In this document: positions 13,759 to 22,573 of the stretch, piece by piece
How positions within the stretch are numbered: the first letter of the stretch is position 1
Layout: the number at the start of each line of letters is the position of its first letter
Assembly: GCA_921293015.1 (NCBI GenBank)
Contig: OV121096.1
Coordinates: 22,889,729-22,953,728 of the forward strand
Direction: 5' to 3'
DNA length: 64,000 nucleotides
From: Phorcus lineatus
Lineage: Eukaryota > Mollusca > Gastropoda > Trochida > Trochidae
Made by a program: the position numbers and the translations under genes
The notes under the pieces: generated by a model
Databases searched by the model: none
Told to the model about the DNA's origin: nothing
Seen by the model: the letters and a program-made list of their open reading frames with translations, nothing else

Positions 13759-16700
13759 CACAAAACTTTTCACAACCGTGGGCGCCGTCAAGTCAAGTTG
13801 CAAACAGTAACATGCTTAAAATGAATTGGGAAGTAACAATGTATTTTGAATACCGAAATGTCTTTTGATCTGATGACCTAGCAGCAGACATTACGGCAGA
13901 TTTATGATCATTTCATGTTTTCATTTCTATTTAATTTCAAATGACAGGCTTTTATAAAAGAGTTTATGACAATGCACATCATCCGGAACCATAACGTTAT
14001 AGAATTTGTTCAGGATCTCTAAACGTCTGGTACGATTTATCACTCAACTGATGATATTAATGAGATTTTCAACGTTTGTAGGACAGCCACAGTTGTCTAC
14101 AAGAGCTCCTTAGGAAAGTCAACTGAGGCCCTAATTCCACATGGCGATGAGAAGTCATTACCCGAAAACTTCAATAAGTTCTTCAAGGGAAAATTGTCAC
14201 TAAAAGGCAATAAATAGACTTCTGATCTTGTTTCTGACGTCATATTTGAGAACTCTACTGAATCGCATCTGTGTGTATTTAATCCTGTGATGGATGCAGC
14301 AGGCGTTGAAAAGATCATACGTTCATCTAAACTTCACAGGCTTCAAAAATGCAAAACATTGCTGAAAAAATGATCACTCTTTCCAGTATTCGCTCCTACA
14401 TCTCAGCGATCTTAATCTCGTTAAACAGGCTCAGCATTCGGGAAAGAATCGAGATTAAAGTTCTCTGTTTAAACTATGAGCGCATTCATAAAAGAGGATA
14501 GTCTTATCTTCAAAATCTCTTTTACAACTTTGTTTTAGAAGGACCTTAATAATTTCAGAAGAGCTTTTTTTAACAGTTCCTTGTTACAATATATAAAACT
14601 CCTTTGAAGCAAAGGTCTTTAACCATATGCCCCGGCCCATGGAGTAGAAAGTACCTCTATCTCTCATCTCCATTAAGGCACACGCCAAGACCCACCAGTT
14701 CCTCAGACACAAGTTACTTTTTTACTTACTATTCCTGAACTTTGTAATTAGTTTTATTTATTCTCGGGCAACGCTTTGAGCATGACCAATCGTTGTGGAG
14801 CTAGTGCTATTCAGATAGCCTGCTACAATTACAGTACTCTCTCTTTAAAGCTGTAGAGCTGGTTTGAATTCTCGATCCAGATTTTTATTTTTTTTATTTT
14901 TTTATTTTCCATATTTTGTGATACAAGCAAAATAACATTGTATAAGGAAACGAGATAAACAAAAACATATACACAATTCCACATTTGGATCCATCAATTC
15001 ATTTTGCTAACAAAACAAGACCATCTACCAAGTAATAAATGAAAAGTTGACCAATATCGGAAAAACATTTCTTCTGTTGAAGTTGACAAAAAACAAATCT
15101 TGATAAATCGTAATAACGTACAATTTCCGTTTTAAGGTATTTCAAGTTTGGTTTAAAACCATTAATACTGCATCCGTATATACACTGTTTGACTAATAGA
15201 ATGATTGCATTTATAGGATTATTATTTTTACCCTTCATTCCTAAAATGATAGTTTTATTTGTGAATTCTAATTTCAATTGATCCGAATTTAGCCATGATT
15301 CTATTTCTTTCCATAATCTGAAGATAGGTTCACATTCCCAAAACATATGGTTGATTGTTTCTATTTCTGTTTGACAGAATGGACAGAGTGGCGAGGATGT
15401 ATATCCAATTTTATAAAGAAAATTTCTTGTTGGTAGAATATTATGAATAATTCTATATTGCAACCATTTTAGATCTGTGCTTTTCGAACATTTATTTGCA
15501 ATAATATTGAAAATTTTCCAGTCATTTTCAGTAAACTCACTTTGAAGAATTTTTTCCCATTTTGAGTAACTTGGAAGACGAACAAATTTTGAGTTGAGGA
15601 GAAAGGCTTTTTACCGCCAATTATGGTATCAATTTTCAACTTATTAAATGGGTAAATAGGGCCCATAAGTTTTCTATTAAATTTGTTTATGTTAAGTGAT
15701 CGGGTGTAGGTCCAGATTATCAAAAAGTTAACTACAATAGCTCTTTACATTCCCTTCATCCATTTGACTCGAACAGTGAGTGCAGGTGAAAAACGACTGC
15801 GTTTGTATAACGTGTACACAAACATTAATCAAGGTATCTTTTGTAGAAACCAATGTTGAGGAAGCATTTCTGTCATAAACACATGGTCATTACCAGTTGA
15901 ATCATTTACTGCTGATTACATCTTAATAGCATTTTACTTGAAAATATTATGAAAATATACTGCTCATTCAGTGATCATCCGAATTGAAATACGTTATCGG
16001 TACTACCAGTGCAAACACACCTTGCTACTGCATTACAAGAAATTTATTTTCTTTCAACGGATCATCATTTATAAATTATAATCTATCGTTCCAAAACATA
16101 GTGAATCATCAATAATTTATGAAATATCTATTCATGAAATGCAAACATTAAATAAAATGGTGGACACAGCAAAGCCGGTAGAACTTCTACTCGGGCTTCT
16201 ACTAAGGCTTTCTGAGCATAAGAGAAAACCCTGTCTAAATTAACACCCTCGCCAATCATAAGCTTTGGGGACACAGCAGCAGATTTAATCATGCAACGAC
16301 TAACTCACACTTGAGGTTGAACTACTGGCATCTGATCCTGAGGGCCTGGCATCATACTCTCTCTGTTCTTGGCCTCCTTGTGCCCTGAATTCAGGAGCGT
16401 TTCGGGTCTTTCCTCGGACTGTCTTGGCGGCGTAGTGGGCCAATGTTTGTCCATGCTCGTCTTTCACAGTGTGGTCTACAAAGAGAAGCAAACAGCGTTC
16501 AACAGTTTCTCATCAAAAGCATTCAATTTGGAAATATAAGACTTAGTGCTATTATTTCTGCTAGTTCAATTGTTAAATCGTCGCTAATGGCTGAAGTATT
16601 GCCCAAGCGGCGTTAAGCAATAGCTCACTCACTCACTCACTCAATTGTTAAACTTTTCAAATAAATTGCATGTCCTTATTTATAAATGCCATAATGTCTG

Positions 16701-19700
16701 AATGTTTTTGAGTCTATATTACCTTCCTCAAACAACTTAAGGTGTCCAATGGTTAATCACATATTCAACAAACTCCTCATCAGGATGTTCATATTGATGG
16801 TGACATCGCTTGAGCTTCCTCACCTGGAATACCAACGTCCTTGTTGAACTGGTAGGTCTTGAAAAGAAGAAGCTCAACAACGTCGGGTCTATTGTTGAGG
16901 ACTGCGTGTTGGAGGGGTGTCAGCCCCCGGGCGTCTCTCTCGTTGATGTCCTTGACCGCACCTTCACCCCTATCCTTCAGGCGTAGCAGTAACTCATTCA
17001 CGTGACCCTGCTTCGCCAACTAAAACATACCGTACAATATGTGTTCGATAAAGGATTTGTGTCACTAAAGGAAGTTTTGATTGAACATTATTTCGTTCCG
17101 AATCACGATCGTTTTTATATACCCCTAAGCGAGGTTTGCAGTAGTGTACATCAAGTCATTGATAAAAATGCTTTAAAAGGTTCTCCTGTATCAGGTGATT
17201 TTGTAAACTAACGCATCTCTTACGCATTTGTTTGTTTTCGTGGTTATATATTTCAAGCATCAAGGCAGTCTAAGTTAGGGTCCAACAATCCTAGATCGAC
17301 ATAATGGAGTAATTTAATCTGTAAAATTGTTTTGAAATGTCAGAGGGAAAAACATTCGATGAACTTTATCTTTTGGCAAAACCCTAAAGTATTTTCTCAA
17401 GGCCAACGACAAAGGAACAAGCCCAAATCTAAAAGTATGCATCTATTGAACTCCATGTCTATGTCTGGACAACAATGCCTAGAAGAAATTCTGCGACCTA
17501 TCGACACCATAATCGTGGATCAACAGGCTAGGCATCTGTCAATAACATTAAAATCCGGAGCACATCCTAAGAGCAAAAGACCACCTCATCAAATGAAAGG
17601 CAACTAGATTACTGTCAATCATCAACAAAATATGGTTGAAGAGGAAACTCCAAGAAGTCATTGACATTCGAAGGGATCAACCTGCAATGAACCACGTTCA
17701 AGGCATTTCCCTGCTCACTCATCTATTTAAAACACTTCAACCATCAATGCAAACAGCATTCAAATCACTCCCGTCGTAGACAAATCCGAGGTGTAACCAC
17801 CAATCATTCCGTTGGGGCCATTCTCAACCTGCCTATCAACACCGATCACCATCCATCGACCATTTCACATAGAAACCGACTTCGGTACGTGCGCACGTTC
17901 CGTGTTAGCGCCATTTCTCATGAACCATTGCGTTCTTAGTTTACAAATTTGGCGCCTTGCTTCAATGGCAAAGTTCCATGACATGACTTTCATTTTCGAG
18001 GTCATTCGAAAACTTGACAATTTTGTGAAATAGCGGGTAAATTCATGAACGACTGCACTCAGAGTCTTCAATTACGGTGCACTCAGAGTCTTCAATTACG
18101 GTTTAAAAATTCAACGGAGGTGTGCCCAGATACCTGTCGATTTGACATCATTTTCCATGTCACTAGCTCAAGCACGATCTTTCCCGTGGTTGTGGTCACC
18201 ACGAGACTCTTATCAGTATCAAACATGTAAGAGCAATATATCATGTAACGGCGCAACCAGAGTCTTCAAATTAGGTTTTGTTTTGTTTTCTTTTTTCACA
18301 AAAATGAATTCAACATGTACCGCAGCACCCAGAGTCTTCAAATTCGGTTTTGTTTGTAGGGTAAGACTGATGTGATTTTATTCATGTTTCTATAGCTTAC
18401 TGATGATATATTTCACGAACAAGACAATAATTTAACAGCTTGGTGGTCACGTAGAAACTTAACTTTTGGGATTGAAATAATCCACACCCCTGAGTTTATG
18501 CTGTTGGCCAACTCAGTATTGATAACATTTGTCATACGATTGTCGTGAATTAATGGAAATTATCATGGAAAGTTTATTAATTTGTCGATACTCTGATATG
18601 TGCCTACCAGTTTACTTCATTTGTGATGGTTGGGGGGGGGGGGGGGGTAATTTTTTTTCTCTCAAGTAGGTGTGAAAAAACTTTCATACATAACTTTATC
18701 TGTTAGATGAATGTTTGATAGACATGATATTTTGCCTAGAAAAGGAGGTAGCATTTTCATTTATACCCAACAGTACCCTATTATATTCTGACGAGTTTTG
18801 TGCTTCTCTTGTTTCAAATAAGCTTGTGAGCAATATGAAATTTGATGTTTAAAATGTCGGACTGCTTAACTGACATACAAATAGACAAAATGTTCATTTA
18901 TGAAATTTGATGTTTAAAATGTCGGACTGCTAAAGTAATATCAGCGACAGTGTTTTGACAACCACGTCGAAATCATGTGAGCGAAAACTTTTCTTTCAAT
19001 ACACCAGTGATGCAATACAGACATAAAACCATAAGAAAGATTCATGGCAACTTGAATGTCTTTGTTAGTAATTAACCATGTCGGTCTTGGGAATTGAACA
19101 TGACCATCTTAGTTATTGAACCTTTACGGAATTTATTTTATTTTTTATTTATTTGATTATTTTATCAAATACAAGAGAGGAGACTCAAAGACATCGGACT
19201 TGTTGATAAACATCAGAATTGACTTGCTATTGAGAGGTTATGTTTAGTGTTAGAGTAAATCTAATATATTATGTAGTGCAGTCTACGGGTGACCCTTTCA
19301 TGAGTTTGTGTTAAATGTGTTCATTTCTACATATCAGACATTTGTTTCGGCAAAGTTTACATGAAAATATAGAGATGTTTCTTTAGCACTCTGTTGAACA
19401 TGGTGTTACCAATGTGTGGTAGTTTCACCACAATTTACATAAGAACATCTTCCCACGCATGGCATAGTCTTCTGCCTAAAAATAGGGCTTGTCGTATTTC
19501 CCGTACTTTTTTGTGCTTGTGGCCAAGATGCTGCGACGGATCGCGATAGTACACGAGAAATCACACGAGAATTGCAACTTTTCGCAGAAGAGGGCGCTGT
19601 ACTCAGAACACTAATTTTGACTAGTTGGCAGCAAGATTCATTTTAGCCAGTGCTGTTGAAAATGTCGAAAGAGAGGTCAGTCATATTTTGAATTTGCCAA

Positions 19701-22573
19701 CCAGTTACATACTTTTACATGTTAGAAGTAAAGTTTTCCTTTGAGTGAGATATCTTTAAGAGAAAGAATAAATGTAAAAGATTGTTTACTTCAATTGAAA
19801 GTAGTGTCTCTTTCTAAATGATCGTTTAATGTTTTTAATAATTTGTTTGTTCATTCGCATATAAATACGGTTTGAAATGTACAAGATCAACATGAATATA
19901 TAACCGAGCTTACAACTATTTTAGACAAAAGAATTCAAATGTATACCGTTAGACAGCCGATCAAAGAATACTGTAAACACTGTTAAATATCACTTGAATT
20001 ATTTGATAGCTGTGTTTGCTCAGTTAAAATGTTTGACATGTCATATATTTAAATCACTTTTTAAGAGGGTCAATGGACTATTATGCGGGGAGCTTGTTTC
20101 TTATTTGTAAATTCACCAACCTTAACATTATTGCACATGATATTTCGCATCTATTGTGTATGAAATGATTTTGAATCTCTGGAACCAGATCGATATTAGC
20201 ATGAAAAGATAATTCCTACAGTAAATTTTGAATCACCGACAAACATGTATGCATACAGCTAGCTTGTAAAAAATTCTAAAGTTTAAATTATCTAGGAATT
20301 ATTTAAGATAATTTAAACCAGAAAAATCATTGGCTCACATGCACGTAAGCATGTACTTACGCATACTTCACGCACACAAACACGGCCATAAACACGCATA
20401 CAATACTCACACGTGCACGCACTCCGAGACGTGTTTCACACTATGAGCGATTTTCCATGCTTTGCGTAAAAAATTCCCATTCAGTTACTTTTTCTTATGG
20501 ATTACACATGATGTGCGAATATGACATGCCTTTCGATACGATGCGATTGAAATATGACCTGTACCTATTTTTGACGCATCGCATTTGAAAACGCAAGGGA
20601 AATGCTTTGATGACGAAACCACTTGAGTGTAGTTTCCATCTCGTAGATCTACATATCGCAATGTATCGTACGCAAGTAGTGTGAATGGAATATTGCATTC
20701 CGCGACGCATGCGTGTGAATTTTCGCCTGTGTGTGAAACGCGCCTTAAACACATGCAATGCTCAGACGTGCACGCGCACAAACACGTCACACACATCCAA
20801 TGCACAGACGTGCACGCACACAAATACGTTACGCACATACAGTAAACGCACATGCACGCACACAAACACGTTACCTACATACAATACACACATGTACACG
20901 CACACAGACAAAACCGCACAGAAGTACAATGCGCAAATGTACAAGCTCACAAACACGCCACACATATGCAGACACATGCACGCAAACAAAACACGGCCGC
21001 ACAGAAGTACAATGCGCACATGGACAACCTACGCACACAAACGCGTTACTTTCATGCAATGCACACACGTGCACGCACAAAAACATGTTACATACATACA
21101 ATGCACAGACATACAAACACACAAACACGTTTTACACAGACAACGCACATACGTGCATGTACACAAACACATTACAAATACAATGCACAGACGTGCACAC
21201 ACACAAACACGCCACACACAATCATTGCACAGACATGGTGCACGCACACAAACCCGCCACACGTATACATGCACAAACATGCACGCACGCAACCACGTTA
21301 GATGCACAATACACAGACGTGCACACACAAACCGTCACGTGCATACAATGCACACGCGTGCACGCACACAAACGCGTTACACACAAATGCAATGCAAAGG
21401 TATGCAAGCACACAAATACTTTCCACACATTGAATGCACACACGTACACACACACATGCACGCACACAATCATGTTACACACACACAATGCACAGACGTG
21501 CATGCACACAACCCGTCACACGCATACAATGCACAGACGTGCACGCACACAAGCAAGGCCGCACAGACACAATCGGCGATATTTTGTTTTTAACAAGCGA
21601 AGCTAAGGAGACGAGTAGAGAGCTATAAATACAAATATTGATTACATTACCGATTTGCCTTACGTGACAGGTTAACAGTGCGAATGTCAATAAAAGCATG
21701 CAATTCTTTCACTTGAGTTTATTGATTTTCCTGAGATAACGTTTAGTTCGTTGAACATTTTCGTTTTTTGAAAACAAGGTTGCAAAAGCATATAATCAGT
21801 GTTAGGGAGTTAGACGATCAAAACATTTTAGTATATCTTGAAATTGAGATAATAATAAAAACCCAGCTTAAATGAATTCCTATTAATTGACGCTTATTAC
21901 CTTATGTCTAAACGTCTATATCCTAATAACTACAGTAATTGAAATAATCAATTTAAGATTAAAACTCAAAACCAAAACATTCTTGCCATAGAGGGTTCGA
22001 ACTCATGCATTTACAATTTACCCCTATGCAGTCGTATCCAGATAACGAAAGGTCAAAATGAGAGCATTCGACAACGAAGTCGTCGATATTGCATTCTTAA
22101 ATTCTAGATGATTTAAAGTCGATCTTGCATCATATGGTTCCAAACAATCAAAATTTACCTCTATCTCGGTTTAATAACTAAGAGAGTATCACCCTTTTAG
22201 TGCATTTTGGAAACAGTAATAGACTTTTGCATTCGGAGAGAGATTAATGAACGGCGATGGTTCTACTCAGGGAATAAAATTTGTTTACTTTCTTAGTGAT
22301 AGTTTTGGAAAATTTTAAAATATTATACTAACGTCTATCTAAGAGAGTTCCGAAAAAAAATTATGATATAAGGTGAACCAGATCAACGAACGTTATCAGC
22401 ATAAGGGTTGTCCACGTCAGCGTATTAACATTCACTATCATGTTAGGAGTTTAGCAAGCACCTGTTGGTTTGATTAATTTCAGGAGCAAAGAGGTAAGGA
22501 CCTAAATACTCACCTTATGTATATCTGGTTTCTTGTTGAGAAGCTGGCCTGACCTGCTTGAAGAGGTGTTCAT
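1..22573 (-). CDS. TRPA1: TRPA1-like ankyrin cation channel gene, copy 1 (5' two-thirds)
   Basis: This gene encodes a TRPA1-type plasma-membrane cation channel, a family of chemical and thermal sensors with a long N-terminal ankyrin domain. Exons in transcript order: 22514-22573, 16824-17019, 16309-16475, 13331-13534, 12779-13000, 12409-12502, 11180-11384, 10110-10290, 9668-9757, 9139-9228, 8664-8723, 8067-8117, 7886-7954, 7394-7423, 7062-7169, 5725-5816, 4770-4916, 3829-3937, 2357-2493, 1755-1927, 647-790 and 1-72 (cut by the window edge). Phases join without a stop for about 900 codons. About 14 ankyrin-type repeats (xTPLHxAA) are followed by the TRPA1 pre-S1 linker, recognised by MIRDMPDVAMEVMDKC. 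S1-S6 lie off the left edge. The family assignment rests on the near-identical exon order of copy 2, which contains the channel domain. Orthology to TRPA1 rather than another TRPA subtype is not proven. Confidence 0.85.
647..790 (-). CDS. TRPA1: Copy 1 exon 21, pre-S1 linker
   Basis: The acceptor is the AAG at 791-793. With the split codon it gives MPDVAMEVMDKC, the usual TRPA1 pre-S1 motif. It continues with a Lys-rich stretch and [15 protein letters not shown]. Donor CAAC|GTACGC, phase 1 to 1. Corresponds to 38963-39094. Confidence 0.8.
1503..1750. repeat. 33-bp minisatellite beside exon 20 donor, copy 1
   Basis: About seven degenerate units built around acaagtttaacagatcaa and gtacaaaaca. 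The last unit merges with the exon 20 donor region (ttaacaggtcagtacctg). The same array occurs at the same intron position in copy 2, so it predates the duplication. Confidence 0.85.
1755..1927 (-). CDS. TRPA1: Copy 1 exon 20, linker before S1
   Basis: Acceptor TTTCTCAG, donor CCAG|GTACTG, phase 2 to 1. Starting at 1927 keeps the frame through [20 protein letters not shown] and then [11 protein letters not shown]. The nearer AG at the GAAGCT position would shift the frame into a stop. The paralogue lacks 13 nt here. Confidence 0.75.
1928..3828. other. Copy 1 introns 18-19 (excluding exon 19)
   Basis: 1928-2356 and 2494-3828 are intronic, AT-rich and patchily alignable to copy 2 (40319-40825 and 40963-41978). 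I see no gene, RNA or element border here. Confidence 0.65.
2357..2493 (-). CDS. TRPA1: Copy 1 exon 19, last ankyrin repeats
   Basis: Phase 0 to 2, donor CACAA|GTAAGT. It encodes [19 protein letters not shown] and [15 protein letters not shown]. The acceptor sits in an A-run (AAAAAAG) and is weaker than the ATAG of copy 2 at 40962. Confidence 0.82.
3829..3937 (-). CDS. TRPA1: Copy 1 exon 18, ankyrin repeat
   Basis: Acceptor TTCCAG, donor GAC|GTGAGT, phase 2 to 0. It encodes [20 protein letters not shown]. Corresponds to 41979-42087. Confidence 0.87.
3938..4769. other. Copy 1 intron 17
   Basis: Contains a SINE-like segment from 4262 and a sequence at 4440-4560 that is richer in GC than its surroundings. 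Otherwise I see nothing. Confidence 0.6.
4262..4312 (-). mobile_element. SINE-like fragment, (CACT)n-ended, minus strand
   Basis: Read on the minus strand it runs ctgaaatattgttcaaagc and ends in actcactcactc. It matches the element at 16578-16640. From memory this tail type is abundant in abalone and other gastropod DNA. The 5' limit is not clear. Confidence 0.55.
4770..4916 (-). CDS. TRPA1: Copy 1 exon 17, ankyrin repeat
   Basis: Acceptor GTTCAG, donor CAAAT|GTAACG (weak, but identical in the paralogue), phase 2 to 2. It encodes [11 protein letters not shown] and [20 protein letters not shown]. Corresponds to 42673-42819. Confidence 0.88.
4917..7061. other. Copy 1 introns 15-16 (excluding exon 16)
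   Basis: 4917-5724 shows nothing. 5817-7061 is longer than its paralogue (43376-43675). About 1 kb between roughly 6030 and 7000 has no counterpart there and is probably an insertion. It holds a GT/poly-G run at 6361-6387 and no recognisable coding region. Confidence 0.6.
5725..5816 (-). CDS. TRPA1: Copy 1 exon 16, ankyrin repeat
   Basis: Acceptor TTCCAG, donor AACAA|GTAAGT, phase 0 to 2. It encodes [15 protein letters not shown] and then [13 protein letters not shown]. One codon longer than 43287-43375. Confidence 0.85.
7062..7169 (-). CDS. TRPA1: Copy 1 exon 15, ankyrin repeat
   Basis: 36 codons, phase 0 to 0, acceptor CTGCAG, donor AAG|GTTAGA. It encodes [19 protein letters not shown] and resumes the ankyrin domain after the linker. 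Corresponds to 43676-43783. Confidence 0.88.
7394..7423 (-). CDS. TRPA1: Copy 1 exon 14, 30-nt microexon
   Basis: Encodes KTIVSGDQVD between acceptor GTCAG and donor GAT|GTATGT, phase 0 to 0. The counterpart at 44020-44049 has the same length and borders and reads [10 protein letters not shown]. Conservation of position, phase and sequence supports a real microexon. Confidence 0.65.
7886..7954 (-). CDS. TRPA1: Copy 1 exon 13, small linker exon
   Basis: 23 codons, phase 0 to 0, acceptor AATATTCAG, donor CACAG|GTAAGT. Mostly hydrophobic and polar (LTNNLITLSICLLQ). The copy 2 counterpart is damaged, so this exon has the weakest support in the chain and may be optional. Confidence 0.5.
8067..8117 (-). 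CDS. TRPA1: Copy 1 exon 12, small basic exon
   Basis: 17 codons, phase 0 to 0, acceptor ATTTCAG, donor ACA|GTGAGT. Strongly basic (TKKWKKKTSV). Counterpart 46359-46409 has the same length and donor. Confidence 0.6.
8664..8723 (-). CDS. TRPA1: Copy 1 exon 11, small linker exon
   Basis: 20 codons, phase 0 to 0, acceptor GAACAG, donor AAA|GTAGGT. It begins KLGKTVEDR. The copy 2 counterpart (47442-47501) keeps the splice sites but is divergent in sequence. Confidence 0.65.
9139..9228 (-). CDS. TRPA1: Copy 1 exon 10, acidic linker
   Basis: 30 codons, phase 0 to 0, acceptor TTGTCAG, donor GAA|GTGAGT. Acidic, with [20 protein letters not shown], probably helical. Corresponds to 47931-48020. Confidence 0.72.
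9668..9757 (-). CDS. TRPA1: Copy 1 exon 9, charged linker
   Basis: 30 codons, phase 0 to 0, acceptor TTTGCAG, donor GAG|GTAGTA. It has no ankyrin signature and ends in the charged helix KIKKDDREKIGKKLE. Corresponds to 52937-53026. Confidence 0.72.
10110..10290 (-). CDS. TRPA1: Copy 1 exon 8, two ankyrin repeats
   Basis: Acceptor CTCACAG, donor GAG|GTACGC, phase 2 to 0. It encodes [20 protein letters not shown] and [12 protein letters not shown]. The acceptor and first bases (CACAGCAAGCA) resemble the unit of the large minisatellite in the same intron of copy 2. Confidence 0.9.
10376..10790. repeat. Degenerate 38-bp-type minisatellite, copy 1 intron 7
   Basis: About ten diverged units with cattgatgtgttgcagtg and tgttgctgtgtttgt cores. 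It sits just upstream (in transcript sense) of exon 8, in the same place as the much larger array 53585-56515 of copy 2. The rest of this intron to 11179 shows only a short atgccctctg segment near 10900 shared with 28740-28805. Confidence 0.75.
11180..11384 (-). CDS. TRPA1: Copy 1 exon 7, two ankyrin repeats
   Basis: Acceptor CTGCAG, donor CACAA|GTAGGT, phase 1 to 2. Repeats [20 protein letters not shown] and [20 protein letters not shown]. Long stretches are identical at the nucleotide level to 56828-57032. Confidence 0.87.
11385..12408. repeat. Copy 1 intron 6 with GATGTT-rich repeat
   Basis: Imperfect gatgttgatgctaatgttg-type repeats fill about 11630-12015. Short open frames here are a by-product of the repeat period. 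The same repeat type occupies intron 6 of copy 2 (57295-57690). Confidence 0.75.
12409..12502 (-). CDS. TRPA1: Copy 1 exon 6, ankyrin repeat
   Basis: Acceptor TTACAG, donor TCAG|GTGAGT, phase 0 to 1. It encodes [20 protein letters not shown]. Corresponds to 58187-58280. Confidence 0.87.
12503..13330. other. Copy 1 introns 4-5 (excluding exon 5)
   Basis: 12503-12778 and 13001-13330 are ordinary intronic sequence. I see nothing else. Confidence 0.6.
12779..13000 (-). CDS. TRPA1: Copy 1 exon 5, two ankyrin repeats
   Basis: 74 codons, phase 0 to 0, acceptor CACAG, donor AAA|GTAAGA. Repeats [20 protein letters not shown] and STPLHYVCANGNIHMVNDII are followed by an acidic and basic tail. Corresponds to 59266-59472. 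Confidence 0.88.
13331..13534 (-). CDS. TRPA1: Copy 1 exon 4, ankyrin repeat
   Basis: 68 codons, phase 0 to 0. It contains [13 protein letters not shown] and [20 protein letters not shown]. The donor is CAC|GTCAGT; the paralogue uses CAG|GTCAAT, a weak site. Corresponds to 59983-60186. Confidence 0.85.
13721..13754. repeat. (TA)n microsatellite
   Basis: A run of about 15 TA dinucleotides in copy 1 intron 3. Confidence 0.9.
13865..14830 (+). mobile_element. CR1/L2-like LINE remnant in copy 1 intron 3
   Basis: Antisense to the host gene. It aligns piecewise to the LINE in the same intron of copy 2 (60600-62830): the endonuclease end near 13880-13960, a central part at 14040-14340 with tgaaaagatcatac, and the 3' end near 14755-14830. 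Most of the reverse transcriptase is deleted and frames are broken. Confidence 0.65.
14875..15725 (-). mobile_element. 5'-truncated non-LTR retrotransposon (L1/Tx1-like), copy 1 only
   Basis: A 154-codon open frame at 14999-15463 carries KWLQYRIIHNILPTRNFLY just upstream and then LCPFCQTEIETINHMFWEC, the Cys/His knuckle found at the C-terminus of L1/Tx1-type reverse transcriptases. The upstream part (15469-15723) continues the protein with frameshifts. The low-coordinate end is T-rich on the plus strand (14880-14908), consistent with an A-rich 3' tail. There is no counterpart in copy 2, so insertion followed the duplication. It is dead as seen: no catalytic domain and a broken frame. Confidence 0.8.
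15726..16308. other. Copy 1 intron 3, proximal part
   Basis: Unique-looking sequence that aligns with 62925-62986 and 63718-64000 of copy 2, interrupted there by an LTR-like insertion. This alignment places copy 2 exon 3 just beyond the right edge. Confidence 0.65.
16309..16475 (-). CDS. TRPA1: Copy 1 exon 3, ankyrin start and Ser-rich tail
   Basis: Acceptor TTTGTAG, donor AGT|GTGAGT. The split codon with exon 2 gives Asp. It begins with HGQTLAHYAAKT, an ankyrin first helix, and continues as a polar stretch ending in a Ser/Thr run. That tail looks disordered and interrupts the repeat. Confidence 0.75.
16578..16640 (+). mobile_element. Short SINE with 12-bp target-site duplication
   Basis: A 63-bp insert containing gctgaagtattgcccaag and ending in (CACT)n. 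It is flanked by perfect direct repeats tcaattgttaaa at 16566-16577 and 16641-16652. It lies in copy 1 intron 2 and is 5'-truncated. Confidence 0.85.
16824..17019 (-). CDS. TRPA1: Copy 1 exon 2, first ankyrin repeat
   Basis: Acceptor TTTTAG, donor CCAG|GTGAGG, phase 0 in and 1 out. It carries GLTPLQHAVLNNRPDVVELL, a clear ankyrin helix pair, preceded by a basic and acidic helix (LAKQGHVNELLLRLKDRGEG). Confidence 0.8.
18839..18934. repeat. Direct repeat pair
   Basis: Two copies of a roughly 30-bp segment (tttgatgtttaaaatgtcgg core) start near 18839 and 18902. Confidence 0.8.
19490..19680 (+). promoter_or_regulatory. Possible plus-strand first exon or regulatory island
   Basis: GC content rises relative to its AT-rich surroundings. 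The segment includes gcagaagagggcgctgta, which resembles a CTCF-type core. It then has an ATG at 19662 followed by four codons and AG|GTCAGT, a donor-like site. No downstream exon was found. Speculative. Confidence 0.2.
20340..21575. repeat. CA-rich minisatellite, about 42-bp period
   Basis: Units contain aatgcacagacgtgcacgca and cacaaacacgttacac. The best units lie from 20755 onward; the left 400 bp is degraded or only loosely similar. Because the period is a multiple of three, long frames (up to about 300 codons) stay open on both strands. These are repeat artefacts rich in Thr/His or Cys/Val. Confidence 0.88.
22514..22573 (-). CDS. TRPA1: Copy 1 exon 1, candidate start exon
   Basis: Reads MNTSSSRSGQLLNKKPDIHK, with CACC before the ATG and a consensus AAG|GTGAGT donor in phase 0, matching the phase-0 acceptor of exon 2. 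It sits 5.5 kb upstream of exon 2. It has no homology support here because the copy 2 equivalent lies off the window. A more upstream start or another first exon is possible. Confidence 0.5.

Larger units (their letters stand above)
17020..22513. other. Copy 1 intron 1 (candidate), 5.5 kb
   Basis: Holds four imperfect copies of cagagtcttcaattacgg-like sequence at 18058-18350, a poly-G run at 18631-18648, a 30-bp direct repeat (18839 and 18902), a promoter-like segment near 19490-19680 and the CA-rich array 20340-21575. I found no supported exon. It would become intergenic if exon 1 at 22514-22573 is wrong. Confidence 0.55.

Noticed and set aside
20685-21606. Open frames of 302 and 282 codons, Thr/His/Cys-rich
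   Set aside because: They overlap each other and minus-strand frames within a 42-bp tandem repeat whose period is a multiple of three. There is no start context, domain or splice support.
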